A stretch of 63,852 nt of DNA from Lachnospiraceae bacterium (lineage in GTDB: Bacteria; Bacillota; Clostridia; Lachnospirales; Lachnospiraceae), in contig JAFUFI010000022.1 of assembly GCA_017469945.1 (NCBI GenBank), positions 1 to 63,852 of the forward strand, read 5' to 3'. This document shows positions 7,645 to 14,846 of the stretch, piece by piece; within the stretch, counting starts at the first letter, position 1, and each line of letters opens with the position of its first letter. Made by a program: the position numbers and the translations under genes. Under the pieces are notes generated by a model, which had not been told where the DNA came from, did no database searches, and saw only the letters and a list, made by a program, of their open reading frames with translations.

Positions 7645-8018
7645 CAATGAATCCCCTATCCGTAAAAGAGATCATTATTATAATCGTGATCCTCTTGTCA
7701 TCAACATGTATTTCCTCTCTTGCGAGTTACTTTTTAAAGAAAGCATCTCCCGCTGACGGAGGAAACAAGATCAAGATACTTCTCTCGCCGTTTTTCTATC
7801 TCGGCGGGGTGATGTATGTGGTGTCAGCTGCCGCAAATATATATTTATTGCAAAAGCTGCCTTATGCCATAGTGCTCCCCTTAGGATCGCTGACCTACAT
7901 CTGGACGATGTTCTTCTCCAACAGACTTCTCGGAGAGAAGATCACAGGACGCAAGATCCTCGGAATGTGCATTATTATTGCCGGCGTTGTATTGGTAGCA
8001 TTGGGAAAAGGTAAGTAA
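7641..8018 (+). CDS. Small four-helix DMT/EamA-like membrane protein (subunit 2)
   Basis: 125 aa, four predicted helices, with LPYAIVLPLGSLTYIWTMF and a conserved C-terminal GRKILGMCIIIAGVVLVALG typical of the EamA/SMR superfamily. The ATG lies within the end of subunit 1 (ATGA overlap), a strong sign of stoichiometric co-translation. A second ATG two codons in is equally possible. It is followed 15 bases later by a DUF3048 lipoprotein. Confidence 0.65.
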   Translation: MTMNPLSVKEIIIIIVILLSSTCISSLASYFLKKASPADGGNKIKILLSPFFYLGGVMYVVSAAANIYLLQKLPYAIVLPLGSLTYIWTMFFSNRLLGEKITGRKILGMCIIIAGVVLVALGKGK

Positions 8019-8033
8019 AGGAAGGAAATTAGT

Positions 8034-9197
8034 ATGATGAAAAAGTTAGTTTCAGTTATGCTTTGTCTCGGCTTATCCGCATGTCTTCTTGCAGGATGCT
8101 CCTCAGATAAAGCAGACGTAGCGGATGATCCCGCATCCAGCACAATAGCTCAGCCCATCGGAGGTGAAACAGAGAGCCCCGTGGTAGAAGAGCCTGTCGC
8201 TGAAGAACCCGAAGAGCCCACGCCCTCCGGTGATTTCAAAATCTTAGACAACGCAGATGCTCCCGAAGGATTCGTTTACAACGAGCTTTCAGGAAGACTT
8301 ATTGACGCATCCATCGAAAATCAGCGTCCCATCGCCGCAATGGTTGATAACGAGAAGACCGCTCTTGACCACTTCGGACTTAACGATGCCGACGTTATTT
8401 ATGAGATGGTAAACAGCCTTGAGAACAACCGCGTAACCAGACTTATGGTTATCATCAAGGACTGGGACAAAGTAGAAAGACTCGGAAGTGTCAGAAGTGC
8501 CCGTACCACAAACTGCATGCTTGCAGCCGAGTGGAACGCAGTACTCCTTCATGATGGCGGTCCTTTTTACATCAACGATTACATTAAGCTTGATTCCATT
8601 GATAACTTAAGTGGTGTGTTTGCACGTATCAAGAACGGAAAACCTGTTGAGTTTACCGAGTATGTTACTCATGATGACCTTGTAAAGTACCTCAAGAATT
8701 CAACCGCTATTGATACCGAGTACAATTCATATTATACAGGCCCTCACTTCAAGTTCTCTGAGAGCAATGCAATGGAAGGAAATACCTACAGCTCTGAAAA
8801 GGACGCTGTCGGAACTATCACTCTTCCTTTCCCTCACAACGCTTCAGAGCTTCATTACAACGCTGATGAGAATATGTACGAGTACTATGAGTACGGTGCA
8901 GCTCACGTTGACGGAGAGACCGGAGAGGTCCTTAAATTTAGAAACGTAATCCTTCAGAGAGCCTCTATGGGCAAGTATGATGACAATGGTTATATGTACT
9001 ACAACATCGGCGGTTCCGGAGAAGGATACTTTATAACCGATGGAAAGTGCGTTCCTATTACCTGGAACAAGCCTTTAAACCTTGAAGGCAATACACAGTT
9101 CTTTGATGCAAACGGAAATGAGATCGTCCTTAATGCAGGTACTACCTACATCGGACTTATTCCCGATGATACCTGGAGCACAATGGTTATCAAGTAA
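8034..9197 (+). CDS. DUF3048 domain lipoprotein (YerB-like)
   Basis: Exported lipoprotein: basic start, hydrophobic core and lipobox LLAGC with the lipidated Cys at residue 22, then an acidic Pro/Glu linker to about 65. The rest is the two-part DUF3048 domain of Bacillus YerB, recognisable by RPIAAMVDNE, ADVIYEMV, TRLMVI and RLGSVRSAR. Function is not established for the family; homologues are cell-surface proteins. 387 aa. RBS GGAAGG precedes the start. It follows the transporter pair by 15 bases. Confidence 0.85.
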   Translation: MMKKLVSVMLCLGLSACLLAGCSSDKADVADDPASSTIAQPIGGETESPVVEEPVAEEPEEPTPSGDFKILDNADAPEGFVYNELSGRLIDASIENQRPIAAMVDNEKTALDHFGLNDADVIYEMVNSLENNRVTRLMVIIKDWDKVERLGSVRSARTTNCMLAAEWNAVLLHDGGPFYINDYIKLDSIDNLSGVFARIKNGKPVEFTEYVTHDDLVKYLKNSTAIDTEYNSYYTGPHFKFSESNAMEGNTYSSEKDAVGTITLPFPHNASELHYNADENMYEYYEYGAAHVDGETGEVLKFRNVILQRASMGKYDDNGYMYYNIGGSGEGYFITDGKCVPITWNKPLNLEGNTQFFDANGNEIVLNAGTTYIGLIPDDTWSTMVIK

Positions 9198-9247
9198 TTG
9201 CTTTAAGCATTTAGAATCAAGAATAAGTATTAAGAAATAAAGGAAAC

Positions 9248-9282
9248 TATAAACGCGGCATATAACCTATGCCGCGTTTATA
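9248..9282. promoter_or_regulatory. Perfect 15-pair hairpin before a lipoprotein gene
   Basis: TATAAACGCGGCATA (9248-9262) and its exact complement (9268-9282) flank a five-base loop. No T run follows; the next bases are GGGGA, the ribosome binding site of the gene at 9294. It may be a weak terminator of the upstream gene, an mRNA stabiliser or a translational control element. Confidence 0.6.
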
Positions 9283-9293
9283 TGGGGAAAATT

Positions 9294-9830
9294 ATGAAAA
9301 AAAGTATTTCACTTATGCTGGTATCCGTACTGGCTTTATCTCTTGCTGCATGTAGCAGTAAGGAAAATGCTCCTGCAGAAAGCACTGCCGAAGAGGCTGT
9401 AGTTGCAGAGCAGGCTTCTTCTGAAGTAGCAGAAGAAGCTGAGGCTGAAAATGCAGAAGCTATAGAAGCAGAAAATGCTGAAAACGCTGAATCAGAAGAG
9501 TCAAAAGAAACTGAAAACGCAGAGGCTTCAGAAGAAGTAGCAGAAGGCGCATCTGAGGAGAGTGCTGAGGAAGCAATTCCCGATACACGTACAGTAGTAG
9601 AAATCGATGTATGTGCTATGGAAGTTTTACAGGATACTGATATTTACGATACTCCCGATGATAGCGGAAACGTTCTCGAAAATGCAAAGGCAGGATGGGA
9701 CCTTATCATCTTTGGTTACTGTGAAGAGACCGGTTGGTATGAAACAGAGTATGCCAACAACAAGATCGGATTTATAAATGGCGAATTCCTTGGAGAGCCT
9801 AAGCCTATTCCTGATGGACCTACCGAATAA
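9294..9830 (+). CDS. Lipoprotein with acidic linker and SH3-like domain
   Basis: Signal peptide with lipobox LAAC, Cys20 lipidated. Residues 22-95 are a low-complexity run rich in Glu and Ala with ENAE-type repeats, probably a flexible, negatively charged stalk. The C-terminal 75 residues (VEIDVCAMEVLQDTDIYDTP to FINGEFLG) look like a bacterial SH3 domain, which binds cell-wall peptides in other proteins. The ATG at 9294 is chosen because GGGGA lies 8 bases upstream; the ATG at 9282 has none. 178 aa. Ligand unknown. Confidence 0.75.
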   Translation: MKKSISLMLVSVLALSLAACSSKENAPAESTAEEAVVAEQASSEVAEEAEAENAEAIEAENAENAESEESKETENAEASEEVAEGASEESAEEAIPDTRTVVEIDVCAMEVLQDTDIYDTPDDSGNVLENAKAGWDLIIFGYCEETGWYETEYANNKIGFINGEFLGEPKPIPDGPTE

Positions 9831-9864
9831 TCGCCGGTAAGAAATCTGTATACAAGGTCATCAA

Positions 9865-9900
9865 AAAAGGAACCGGATGTGCTGACATTCGGTTCCTTTT
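9865..9900. terminator. Bidirectional terminator
   Basis: A 16-pair stem with one G-T pair (arms 9865-9880 and 9885-9900) with a four-base loop has an A run at its left end and a T run at its right end, so it can stop the lipoprotein transcript and the convergent two-component operon. Confidence 0.88.
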
Positions 9901-9933
9901 AAATGCGTTTTATTGGTATTAATTAGTCTTTGA

Positions 9934-10629
9934 TTAAACCTTAAATCTGTATCCCACACCCCAGATAGTTTCGATGTAATCGGGGTTTGCGTTGTCTTTT
10001 TCAATCTTCTCACGGATCTTCTTGATATGAACCGTAACGGTGGCGATATCTCCGATCGATTCCATATCCCAGATTTTTCTAAAGAGCTCTTCCTTGGTAA
10101 ATACATGGTTGGGATTCTCAGCAAGGAAAGTTAAAAGGTCAAATTCCTTGGTTGTAAAAGCTCTTTCCTCGCCGTCGACAAATACTCTGCGGGCGGTCTT
10201 ATCAATTCTTAAACCGCGGATCTCGATGATATCGTTCTCGGTTTTTTGCTGACCGGCCGTTACAAGCCTGTCATATCTTGAAAGGTGTGCCTTAACTCTG
10301 GCAACAAGCTCGCTGGGGCTGAAGGGTTTTGTCATATAATCGTCAGCGCCGAGACCGAGTCCCCTTATCTTATCGATATCATCTTTCTTTGCCGATACCA
10401 TGATGATCGGAATGTTGATAGTCTTTCGGATTTCCTTGCAGACCTCAAAACCGTCCATCTCGGGGAGCATCAGATCAAGTACAACAAGGTCATATGAATT
10501 GTTTCTTGCGGCTTCAAGTCCGGCAAGTCCTGTATTGCATACATCTACTTCATAATCGCTCATCTCGAGATAGTCTTTTTCGAGGTCTGCGATATCATGT
10601 TCGTCTTCAATGATCAAAACTTTACTCAT
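9934..10629 (-). CDS. OmpR/PhoB-family response regulator
   Basis: Receiver domain (1-120) with acidic pocket Glu8/Asp9, phosphoacceptor Asp52 in VVLDLMLP, Ser79 and Lys101 in MTKPFSP. A winged-helix DNA-binding domain follows (about 135-231) with FTTKEFDLLTFLAENPNHVFTKEEL and the ending ETIWGVGYRF. Length 231 aa is typical. It lies 32 bases downstream of its kinase gene, so the order is kinase then regulator. The VanR/VanS-like sequence suggests an envelope signal, but no target gene is adjacent. Confidence 0.93.
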   Translation of the reverse strand: MSKVLIIEDEHDIADLEKDYLEMSDYEVDVCNTGLAGLEAARNNSYDLVVLDLMLPEMDGFEVCKEIRKTINIPIIMVSAKKDDIDKIRGLGLGADDYMTKPFSPSELVARVKAHLSRYDRLVTAGQQKTENDIIEIRGLRIDKTARRVFVDGEERAFTTKEFDLLTFLAENPNHVFTKEELFRKIWDMESIGDIATVTVHIKKIREKIEKDNANPDYIETIWGVGYRFKV

Positions 10630-10661
10630 ATACGTTTCTCCAATCTGCCTTTCTTTTAGAG

Positions 10662-11759
10662 CTAAAGCTCAATATATTTTCTGAGAACAAAGTGCATACA
10701 TGTGCTTTCGCCTTCTTTACTGGTTGCCCAGATATATCCGCCATGGTCCTCAATGATTTTCTTAACAATGGAAAGCCCGATGCCGCTGCCGCCCTGAGCG
10801 GAGTTGCGGGAAGAGTCTGTCCGGTAAAATCTTTCAAATATCTTGGGAAGATCCTGCTGGGCGATACCGCGGCCGTTATCCTCAATCTCTACCATAACCG
10901 AATCCGATTCATCAAGAAGCCTTATATCTATCTTTGCCTTGGGCTTATCGATGTACTTGATGGAATTGCTGATGATATTGTTGATGACTTTCTTTAGCTG
11001 TTCCGGATCCGCTATTACAAGAGTATCATGCGAAACCATATTTGTATATGTGTATTCGATGCCTCTTTCTTCGAGGTCGAGACCGATCTCCTCGATACAA
11101 TCGTTGAAATAGTCCGCAATGTTGATACGCAAAAACTTGTAGGGAATGCGATCGTTGCAGGCGTTTGAGTACGTTGTAAGCTCGTTTATAAGCCTGTCCA
11201 TATCCACGGCTTTGTTGTAAATTGTTTTTACATACTTGGTAGTCTTTTCGGGGGTGGTACATATTCCGTCAAGAATACCCTCGGCGTAACCCTTGATAGC
11301 GGTGATAGGAGTCTTTAAGTCGTGGGAAATATTGCTTACGAGCTCCCTGTTTTTCTCTTCCTGGCGGGAGCGCTCCTCGCAGGTTTCCTTAAGGCGCATA
11401 CGCATATCTTCGTAATTGCGATAAAGGTCGCCGAATTCGTTCTCGGCGTTTGTCTCAAGTACGTAGGTGTAATCGCCTTCGCGGATCTTGTTCATTGCTT
11501 CGTTTAACTTGCTGACCGGCTCGTAGATGCCGCGCCTTATCCATGTTGAAACAAGAAGTCCCGTCATAACAAGGATGACTACGCAGGCGATGAGAAGGTC
11601 GATAAGCCAGTGCTTCGTAAGCTGGTCAAAGGTAAACTTCATCTCGGGAGTAATACCGCCTAAGAATCTTCCGATTCCAAGGAAAGCCAGAAACATAAAA
11701 AGCAGAGGAACGACGATGGATATGATACATGCAAATATGATTTTGGTTTTAATCTTCAT
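10662..11759 (-). CDS. Sensor histidine kinase
   Basis: Two membrane segments (about 5-30 and 52-73) flank a very short outer loop of some 20 residues, so it probably senses within or near the membrane. A HAMP linker (to about 128) and HisKA domain with phospho-His146 in SNISHDLKTPITAIKGYAEG follow. The ATPase domain shows the N box (NNIISNSIKYI), G1 (EDNGRGI) and G2 (GGSGIGLSI) motifs. I use the ATG at 11759; a GTG at 11768 would add three residues. 365 aa. Cognate of the regulator downstream. Confidence 0.92.
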   Translation of the reverse strand: MKIKTKIIFACIISIVVPLLFMFLAFLGIGRFLGGITPEMKFTFDQLTKHWLIDLLIACVVILVMTGLLVSTWIRRGIYEPVSKLNEAMNKIREGDYTYVLETNAENEFGDLYRNYEDMRMRLKETCEERSRQEEKNRELVSNISHDLKTPITAIKGYAEGILDGICTTPEKTTKYVKTIYNKAVDMDRLINELTTYSNACNDRIPYKFLRINIADYFNDCIEEIGLDLEERGIEYTYTNMVSHDTLVIADPEQLKKVINNIISNSIKYIDKPKAKIDIRLLDESDSVMVEIEDNGRGIAQQDLPKIFERFYRTDSSRNSAQGGSGIGLSIVKKIIEDHGGYIWATSKEGESTCMHFVLRKYIEL

Positions 11760-11826
11760 AATTCGCACCGTTCTTCAAAATAGTTTATTTTCACTTAAAA
11801 AAGCTGGAAATATAAGTTACAGAAAA

Positions 11827-11854
11827 AGTATAGCACAACGTAGTTAATTTCGAA
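11827..11854 (-). promoter_or_regulatory. Extended -10 promoter of the two-component operon
   Basis: On the minus strand TGC-TATACT (11835-11827) forms an extended -10 element. A weak -35 (TTCGAA, 11854-11849) is 16 bases upstream. It lies about 70 bases before the kinase start. Confidence 0.5.
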
Positions 11855-11950
11855 GAAAATAAGTCTAAAAAAATTATTAAAATTGATAAAAAATATAGTA
11901 AAAACGTAGAAAACATGGTGGCTTGCGGAAAAGGGTAGAGAAACCTAACC

Positions 11951-12030
11951 AAGATTAGATTGACGTAGTATTGTGCGATAATATAAAGTGAAACTATCAA
12001 ATGTTCTGAATTTTTGACAAATCTAATCTT
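11951..12030. promoter_or_regulatory. Rubrerythrin promoter flanked by an 11-bp inverted repeat
   Basis: TTGACG (11960-11965) and TATAAA (11982-11987), 16 bases apart, form the promoter. AAGATTAGATT (11951-11961) and its exact complement AATCTAATCTT (12020-12030) lie on either side. One arm touches the -35 box and the other lies just before the ribosome binding site. The arms could be paired operator sites, for example for an oxidative stress regulator. The sequence does not match the PerR box that I know. Confidence 0.6.
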
Positions 12031-12044
12031 ATGGAGGAAAAGCT

Positions 12045-12629
12045 ATGAAGTATGTATGTCCTGTTTGCGGTTATGTACATGAGGGAGACAATCCCCCCAC
12101 GGAGTGCCCCGTTTGCCATGTTAGCGGAGATAAGTTCAAGGTAGTTGAGGGCGAGCTTACCCTTGCTGCTGAGCATGAATTCGGTTTATATGCAAAGACA
12201 GTTAAGAATAATCCCGAGATCAGCGAGGAAGATAAAAAGTATATCTTCGAGCAGCTCAAGGCAAATTTCGAAGGAGAGTGCTCAGAGGTCGGAATGTACC
12301 TTTGCATGGCCAGAGTAGCGCACAGAGAAGGATATCCCGAGATTGGACTTTACTGGGAGAAGGCTGCCTTCGAAGAGGCTGACCATGCTGCAAGATTTGC
12401 TGAGATGCTCGGAACCGATCTTGAGCCCAAGATGACCGATTCCACAAAGCAAAACCTTGCATGGAGAGTAGACTGCGAATTCGGCGCTACTCAGGGAAAG
12501 ACAGACCTTGCTAAATGCGCTAAGAAAAACAACCTTGACGCAATCCATGACAGCGTACATGAGATGGCTCGCGACGAGGCTCGTCACGGCAAGGCATTAA
12601 AGGGTCTTCTTGATAGATATTTTAAATAA
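12045..12629 (+). CDS. rbr: Rubrerythrin (rubredoxin domain first)
   Basis: Peroxide-reducing enzyme of anaerobes. Domain order is rubredoxin-like iron site first (CPVCGYVHEG and CPVC near residues 5-27), then the diiron four-helix bundle with the Glu and ExxH pattern (FEGECSEVGMY, EEADHAARF, EMARDEARHG). This is the 'reverse rubrerythrin' arrangement, which takes electrons from NADH via a rubredoxin reductase. 194 aa. GGAGG precedes the start. Own promoter and terminator, so monocistronic. Confidence 0.93.
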   Translation: MKYVCPVCGYVHEGDNPPTECPVCHVSGDKFKVVEGELTLAAEHEFGLYAKTVKNNPEISEEDKKYIFEQLKANFEGECSEVGMYLCMARVAHREGYPEIGLYWEKAAFEEADHAARFAEMLGTDLEPKMTDSTKQNLAWRVDCEFGATQGKTDLAKCAKKNNLDAIHDSVHEMARDEARHGKALKGLLDRYFK

Positions 12630-12652
12630 ATCAAAAAAGTTTTGATAAAACG

Positions 12653-12684
12653 TGCTCCGGCCCATATAAGCCGGAGCATTTTTT
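12653..12684 (+). terminator. Terminator of rubrerythrin
   Basis: Nine-pair stem TGCTCCGGC/GCCGGAGCA (12653-12661, 12670-12678) followed by six Ts. Confidence 0.92.
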
Positions 12685-12695
12685 GTGGCTAAATG

Positions 12696-12724
12696 TTGTA
12701 TATGCGCGGAAAAAGGCTTATAAT
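12696..12724 (+). promoter_or_regulatory. Promoter of the SCP2/histone-tail gene
   Basis: TTGTAT (12696-12701) and a consensus TATAAT (12719-12724) with the ideal 17-base spacer, about 70 bases before the start codon. Confidence 0.75.
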
Positions 12725-12796
12725 AGCGGTAGTTTGTTTTTTGTTTTGTTCTTAAATTATGTTTTTTGAAAAAGAAATTGTTTTAAGGAGGAAGAA

Positions 12797-13552
12797 ATGA
12801 CTTACGAAAAAATTGTAGAAAAGGTGCAGAAATCATTCGCCAAAGCTTCAGGCTGGGACATCGGAGGCCACAAGGCAATCCAGATCAACGTCCGCGGAGA
12901 AGGCGAAGGAGCGTTCTATATCGAGGTTAGCGAGGGCAAGTTTAATGTACAGCCCTACGAGTACTACGATAACGACGCAGTGGTGACCATCAGCTCAAAG
13001 GTTCTTGTGGACATCATGGATGGTAAAACGGAGCCCGCTGATGCGTATTCAGCACAGAAATATTCAATAGTGGGGGATGCGGATGTTGCCAACAAGATCC
13101 TCTCCCTTCGCACAGTCAGCGAAGCTAAAAAGGCAGTTAAGAAAGCCGCTGACGAGACAAAGAAGGCTGCAAAGAAGGTAAGCGCGCAGACAAAGAAGGC
13201 CGCTTCAAAAACTACCAAGACAGCTAAGAAAGAAGTTAAAAAGGCAACAGCCGAGACTAAAAAGGCTGTAAAGAAGGCTACCGATGAGACCGCAAAGGCA
13301 GCCAAGGCAGTAGCCAAAGAAGTAAAGGCAGAGACCAAGAAAGCAGTTAAGAAGGCAACTGACGAAACCAAGAAAGCAGCTAAGAAGGCAACCGCGGAGA
13401 CCAAGAAAGTAGCTAAGAAAGCTGCCGACGAGACCAAGAAAGTAGCCGAGAAGGTTACCGCAAAGGCTGAGGAAGTTAAGGCTGCAGTTCCTACCGTTAA
13501 GCCCGCTTTTAAGAGACCCGTAGCGATCAAGCCTGCTGACGACAAAAAATAA
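12797..13552 (+). CDS. SCP2-like domain protein with histone H1-like tail
   Basis: Residues 1-105 resemble an SCP2 sterol-carrier fold: a small alpha/beta domain with a hydrophobic pocket (IQINVRGEGEGAFYIEVSEG, then DAVVTISSKVLVDIMDGKTEPADAYSAQKYSIVGD). Residues 110-230 are 12 or so Lys/Ala-rich repeats of the KKAxxETKKA type, like histone H1 tails or long amphipathic helices. The 11-residue spacing also fits a lipid-surface helix, so DNA binding, lipid binding or both are possible. GGAGG precedes the start. 251 aa. It ends 11 bases before luxS, so the two are probably co-transcribed. Confidence 0.75.
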   Translation: MTYEKIVEKVQKSFAKASGWDIGGHKAIQINVRGEGEGAFYIEVSEGKFNVQPYEYYDNDAVVTISSKVLVDIMDGKTEPADAYSAQKYSIVGDADVANKILSLRTVSEAKKAVKKAADETKKAAKKVSAQTKKAASKTTKTAKKEVKKATAETKKAVKKATDETAKAAKAVAKEVKAETKKAVKKATDETKKAAKKATAETKKVAKKAADETKKVAEKVTAKAEEVKAAVPTVKPAFKRPVAIKPADDKK

Positions 13553-13563
13553 AGGATTATCAA

Positions 13564-14043
13564 ATGGAAAAGATAGCAAGTTTCACAATCGACCATATCA
13601 AGCTACAGCCGGGAGTGTATGTATCCCGTAAGGACCACGTGGGCGCTGAGGTTATTACAACCTTTGACCTTCGTATGACAAGCCCTAACGAGGAGCCTGT
13701 TATGAATACCGCGGAGATGCATACCATCGAACACCTTGCTGCGACGTTTTTGAGGAACCATCCGGCCTACAAGGACAAGACCGTATACTTCGGCCCCATG
13801 GGATGCAGAACGGGCTTCTACCTTCTCCTTGCCGGAGATTACGAGTCCAAGGATATCGTCCCTTTGATGATCGAGATGTATGAATTCATCAGAGACTTTA
13901 AAGGCGATGTACCCGGAGCGTCTCCCAAGGACTGCGGAAACTACCTTGATATGAACCTTGGAATGGCCAATTATCTCGCAAAGAGATATCTGGATAATGT
14001 TCTCTACGGAATAGGCGAAGACAGACTTGTATATCCCGAATAA
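13564..14043 (+). CDS. luxS: S-ribosylhomocysteine lyase LuxS
   Basis: Splits S-ribosylhomocysteine into homocysteine and DPD, the precursor of autoinducer-2. The metal ligands His53 and His57 in HTIEHLAATFLRN and Cys124 in PKDCGNY are present, with catalytic Glu56 and Cys81 in GPMGCRTGFY. 159 aa, the standard length. It lies directly upstream of mtnN, which makes its substrate, so the two form the methyl-recycling pathway. A terminator lies between them, so they may be partly uncoupled. Confidence 0.96.
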   Translation: MEKIASFTIDHIKLQPGVYVSRKDHVGAEVITTFDLRMTSPNEEPVMNTAEMHTIEHLAATFLRNHPAYKDKTVYFGPMGCRTGFYLLLAGDYESKDIVPLMIEMYEFIRDFKGDVPGASPKDCGNYLDMNLGMANYLAKRYLDNVLYGIGEDRLVYPE

Positions 14044-14061
14044 TCTTTTGGTAAAATAAGC

Positions 14062-14090
14062 CCGCCGGCTCTTTGGGCCGGTGGACTTTT
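14062..14090 (+). terminator. Terminator after luxS
   Basis: Eight-pair stem with one G-T pair (14062-14069 with 14077-14084), then AC and five Ts. Confidence 0.78.
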
Positions 14091-14126
14091 TAGTTAAAAC
14101 AAACGTATTTTAAAGAGGAAAACAGT

Positions 14127-14825
14127 ATGAGCAAAATCGGAATAATCGGAGCAATGGAACTCGAAGTCGAGACTCTTAAGAGCAAGATGAATGTAACCCG
14201 AAAGGTTACAAAGGCAAATATGGAGTTTAACGAGGGTACTCTCGGCGGGGCGCAGGTAGTTGTCGTAAGAAGCGGAGTCGGCAAAGTAAACGCTGCTCTT
14301 TGCGTACAGATTCTTGCCGATATATTCGAGGTTACTCATATTATCAATACCGGAGTTGCAGGCTCTCTCAACACAAAGCTTGATATCGGGGATATCCTTA
14401 TTTCAAAGATAGCTCTTCACCACGACGTGGATGCCACCAATTTCGGATATCAGCTTGGAGAGGTTCCTCAGCTTGGAATCAAGGAATTCCCCGCTGATGA
14501 GAAGATGATCGCTTTGGCAGAGGAAACCTGTAAAAAGGTCCTTCCCGAGCTTAAAACTCTTGTGGGCCGCGTAGTCAGCGGAGACCAGTTTATCGCGGAC
14601 AAGGCGGTTAAAGAAAAGCTCATCACAAATTTTGCCGGTGACTGCTGCGAGATGGAGGGTGCTTCCATCGCCCACGGCGCATACCTTAACGGTATACCCT
14701 TTGTAATCCTCAGAGCTATCTCCGACAAAGCGGACGATTCCGCCCAAATGGACTATCCTACTTTTGAAAGACATGCCGCAGAGCACTGCGCTAAGCTTGT
14801 AGAGGCTCTTGTGGGACAGATATAA
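14127..14825 (+). CDS. mtnN: 5'-methylthioadenosine/S-adenosylhomocysteine nucleosidase
   Basis: Removes adenine from methylthioadenosine and S-adenosylhomocysteine, the step before LuxS. Family features include IGIIGAMELEVE at the start (catalytic Glu near residue 11), the GVGKVNAA loop, SGDQFI, EMEGASIAH (Glu that holds the ribose) and the late catalytic Asp in RAISDKAD. 232 aa is standard. RBS AGAGGA precedes the start. Confidence 0.95.
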   Translation: MSKIGIIGAMELEVETLKSKMNVTRKVTKANMEFNEGTLGGAQVVVVRSGVGKVNAALCVQILADIFEVTHIINTGVAGSLNTKLDIGDILISKIALHHDVDATNFGYQLGEVPQLGIKEFPADEKMIALAEETCKKVLPELKTLVGRVVSGDQFIADKAVKEKLITNFAGDCCEMEGASIAHGAYLNGIPFVILRAISDKADDSAQMDYPTFERHAAEHCAKLVEALVGQI

Positions 14826-14846
14826 ATAACCGGGGGTTAATGCGAT

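Noticed and set aside
12964..13596. Long minus-strand frame opposite the Lys/Ala tail
   Set aside because: Arises because AAG-rich coding repeats leave the opposite strand open; Phe/Ala/Leu composition mirrors the tail.
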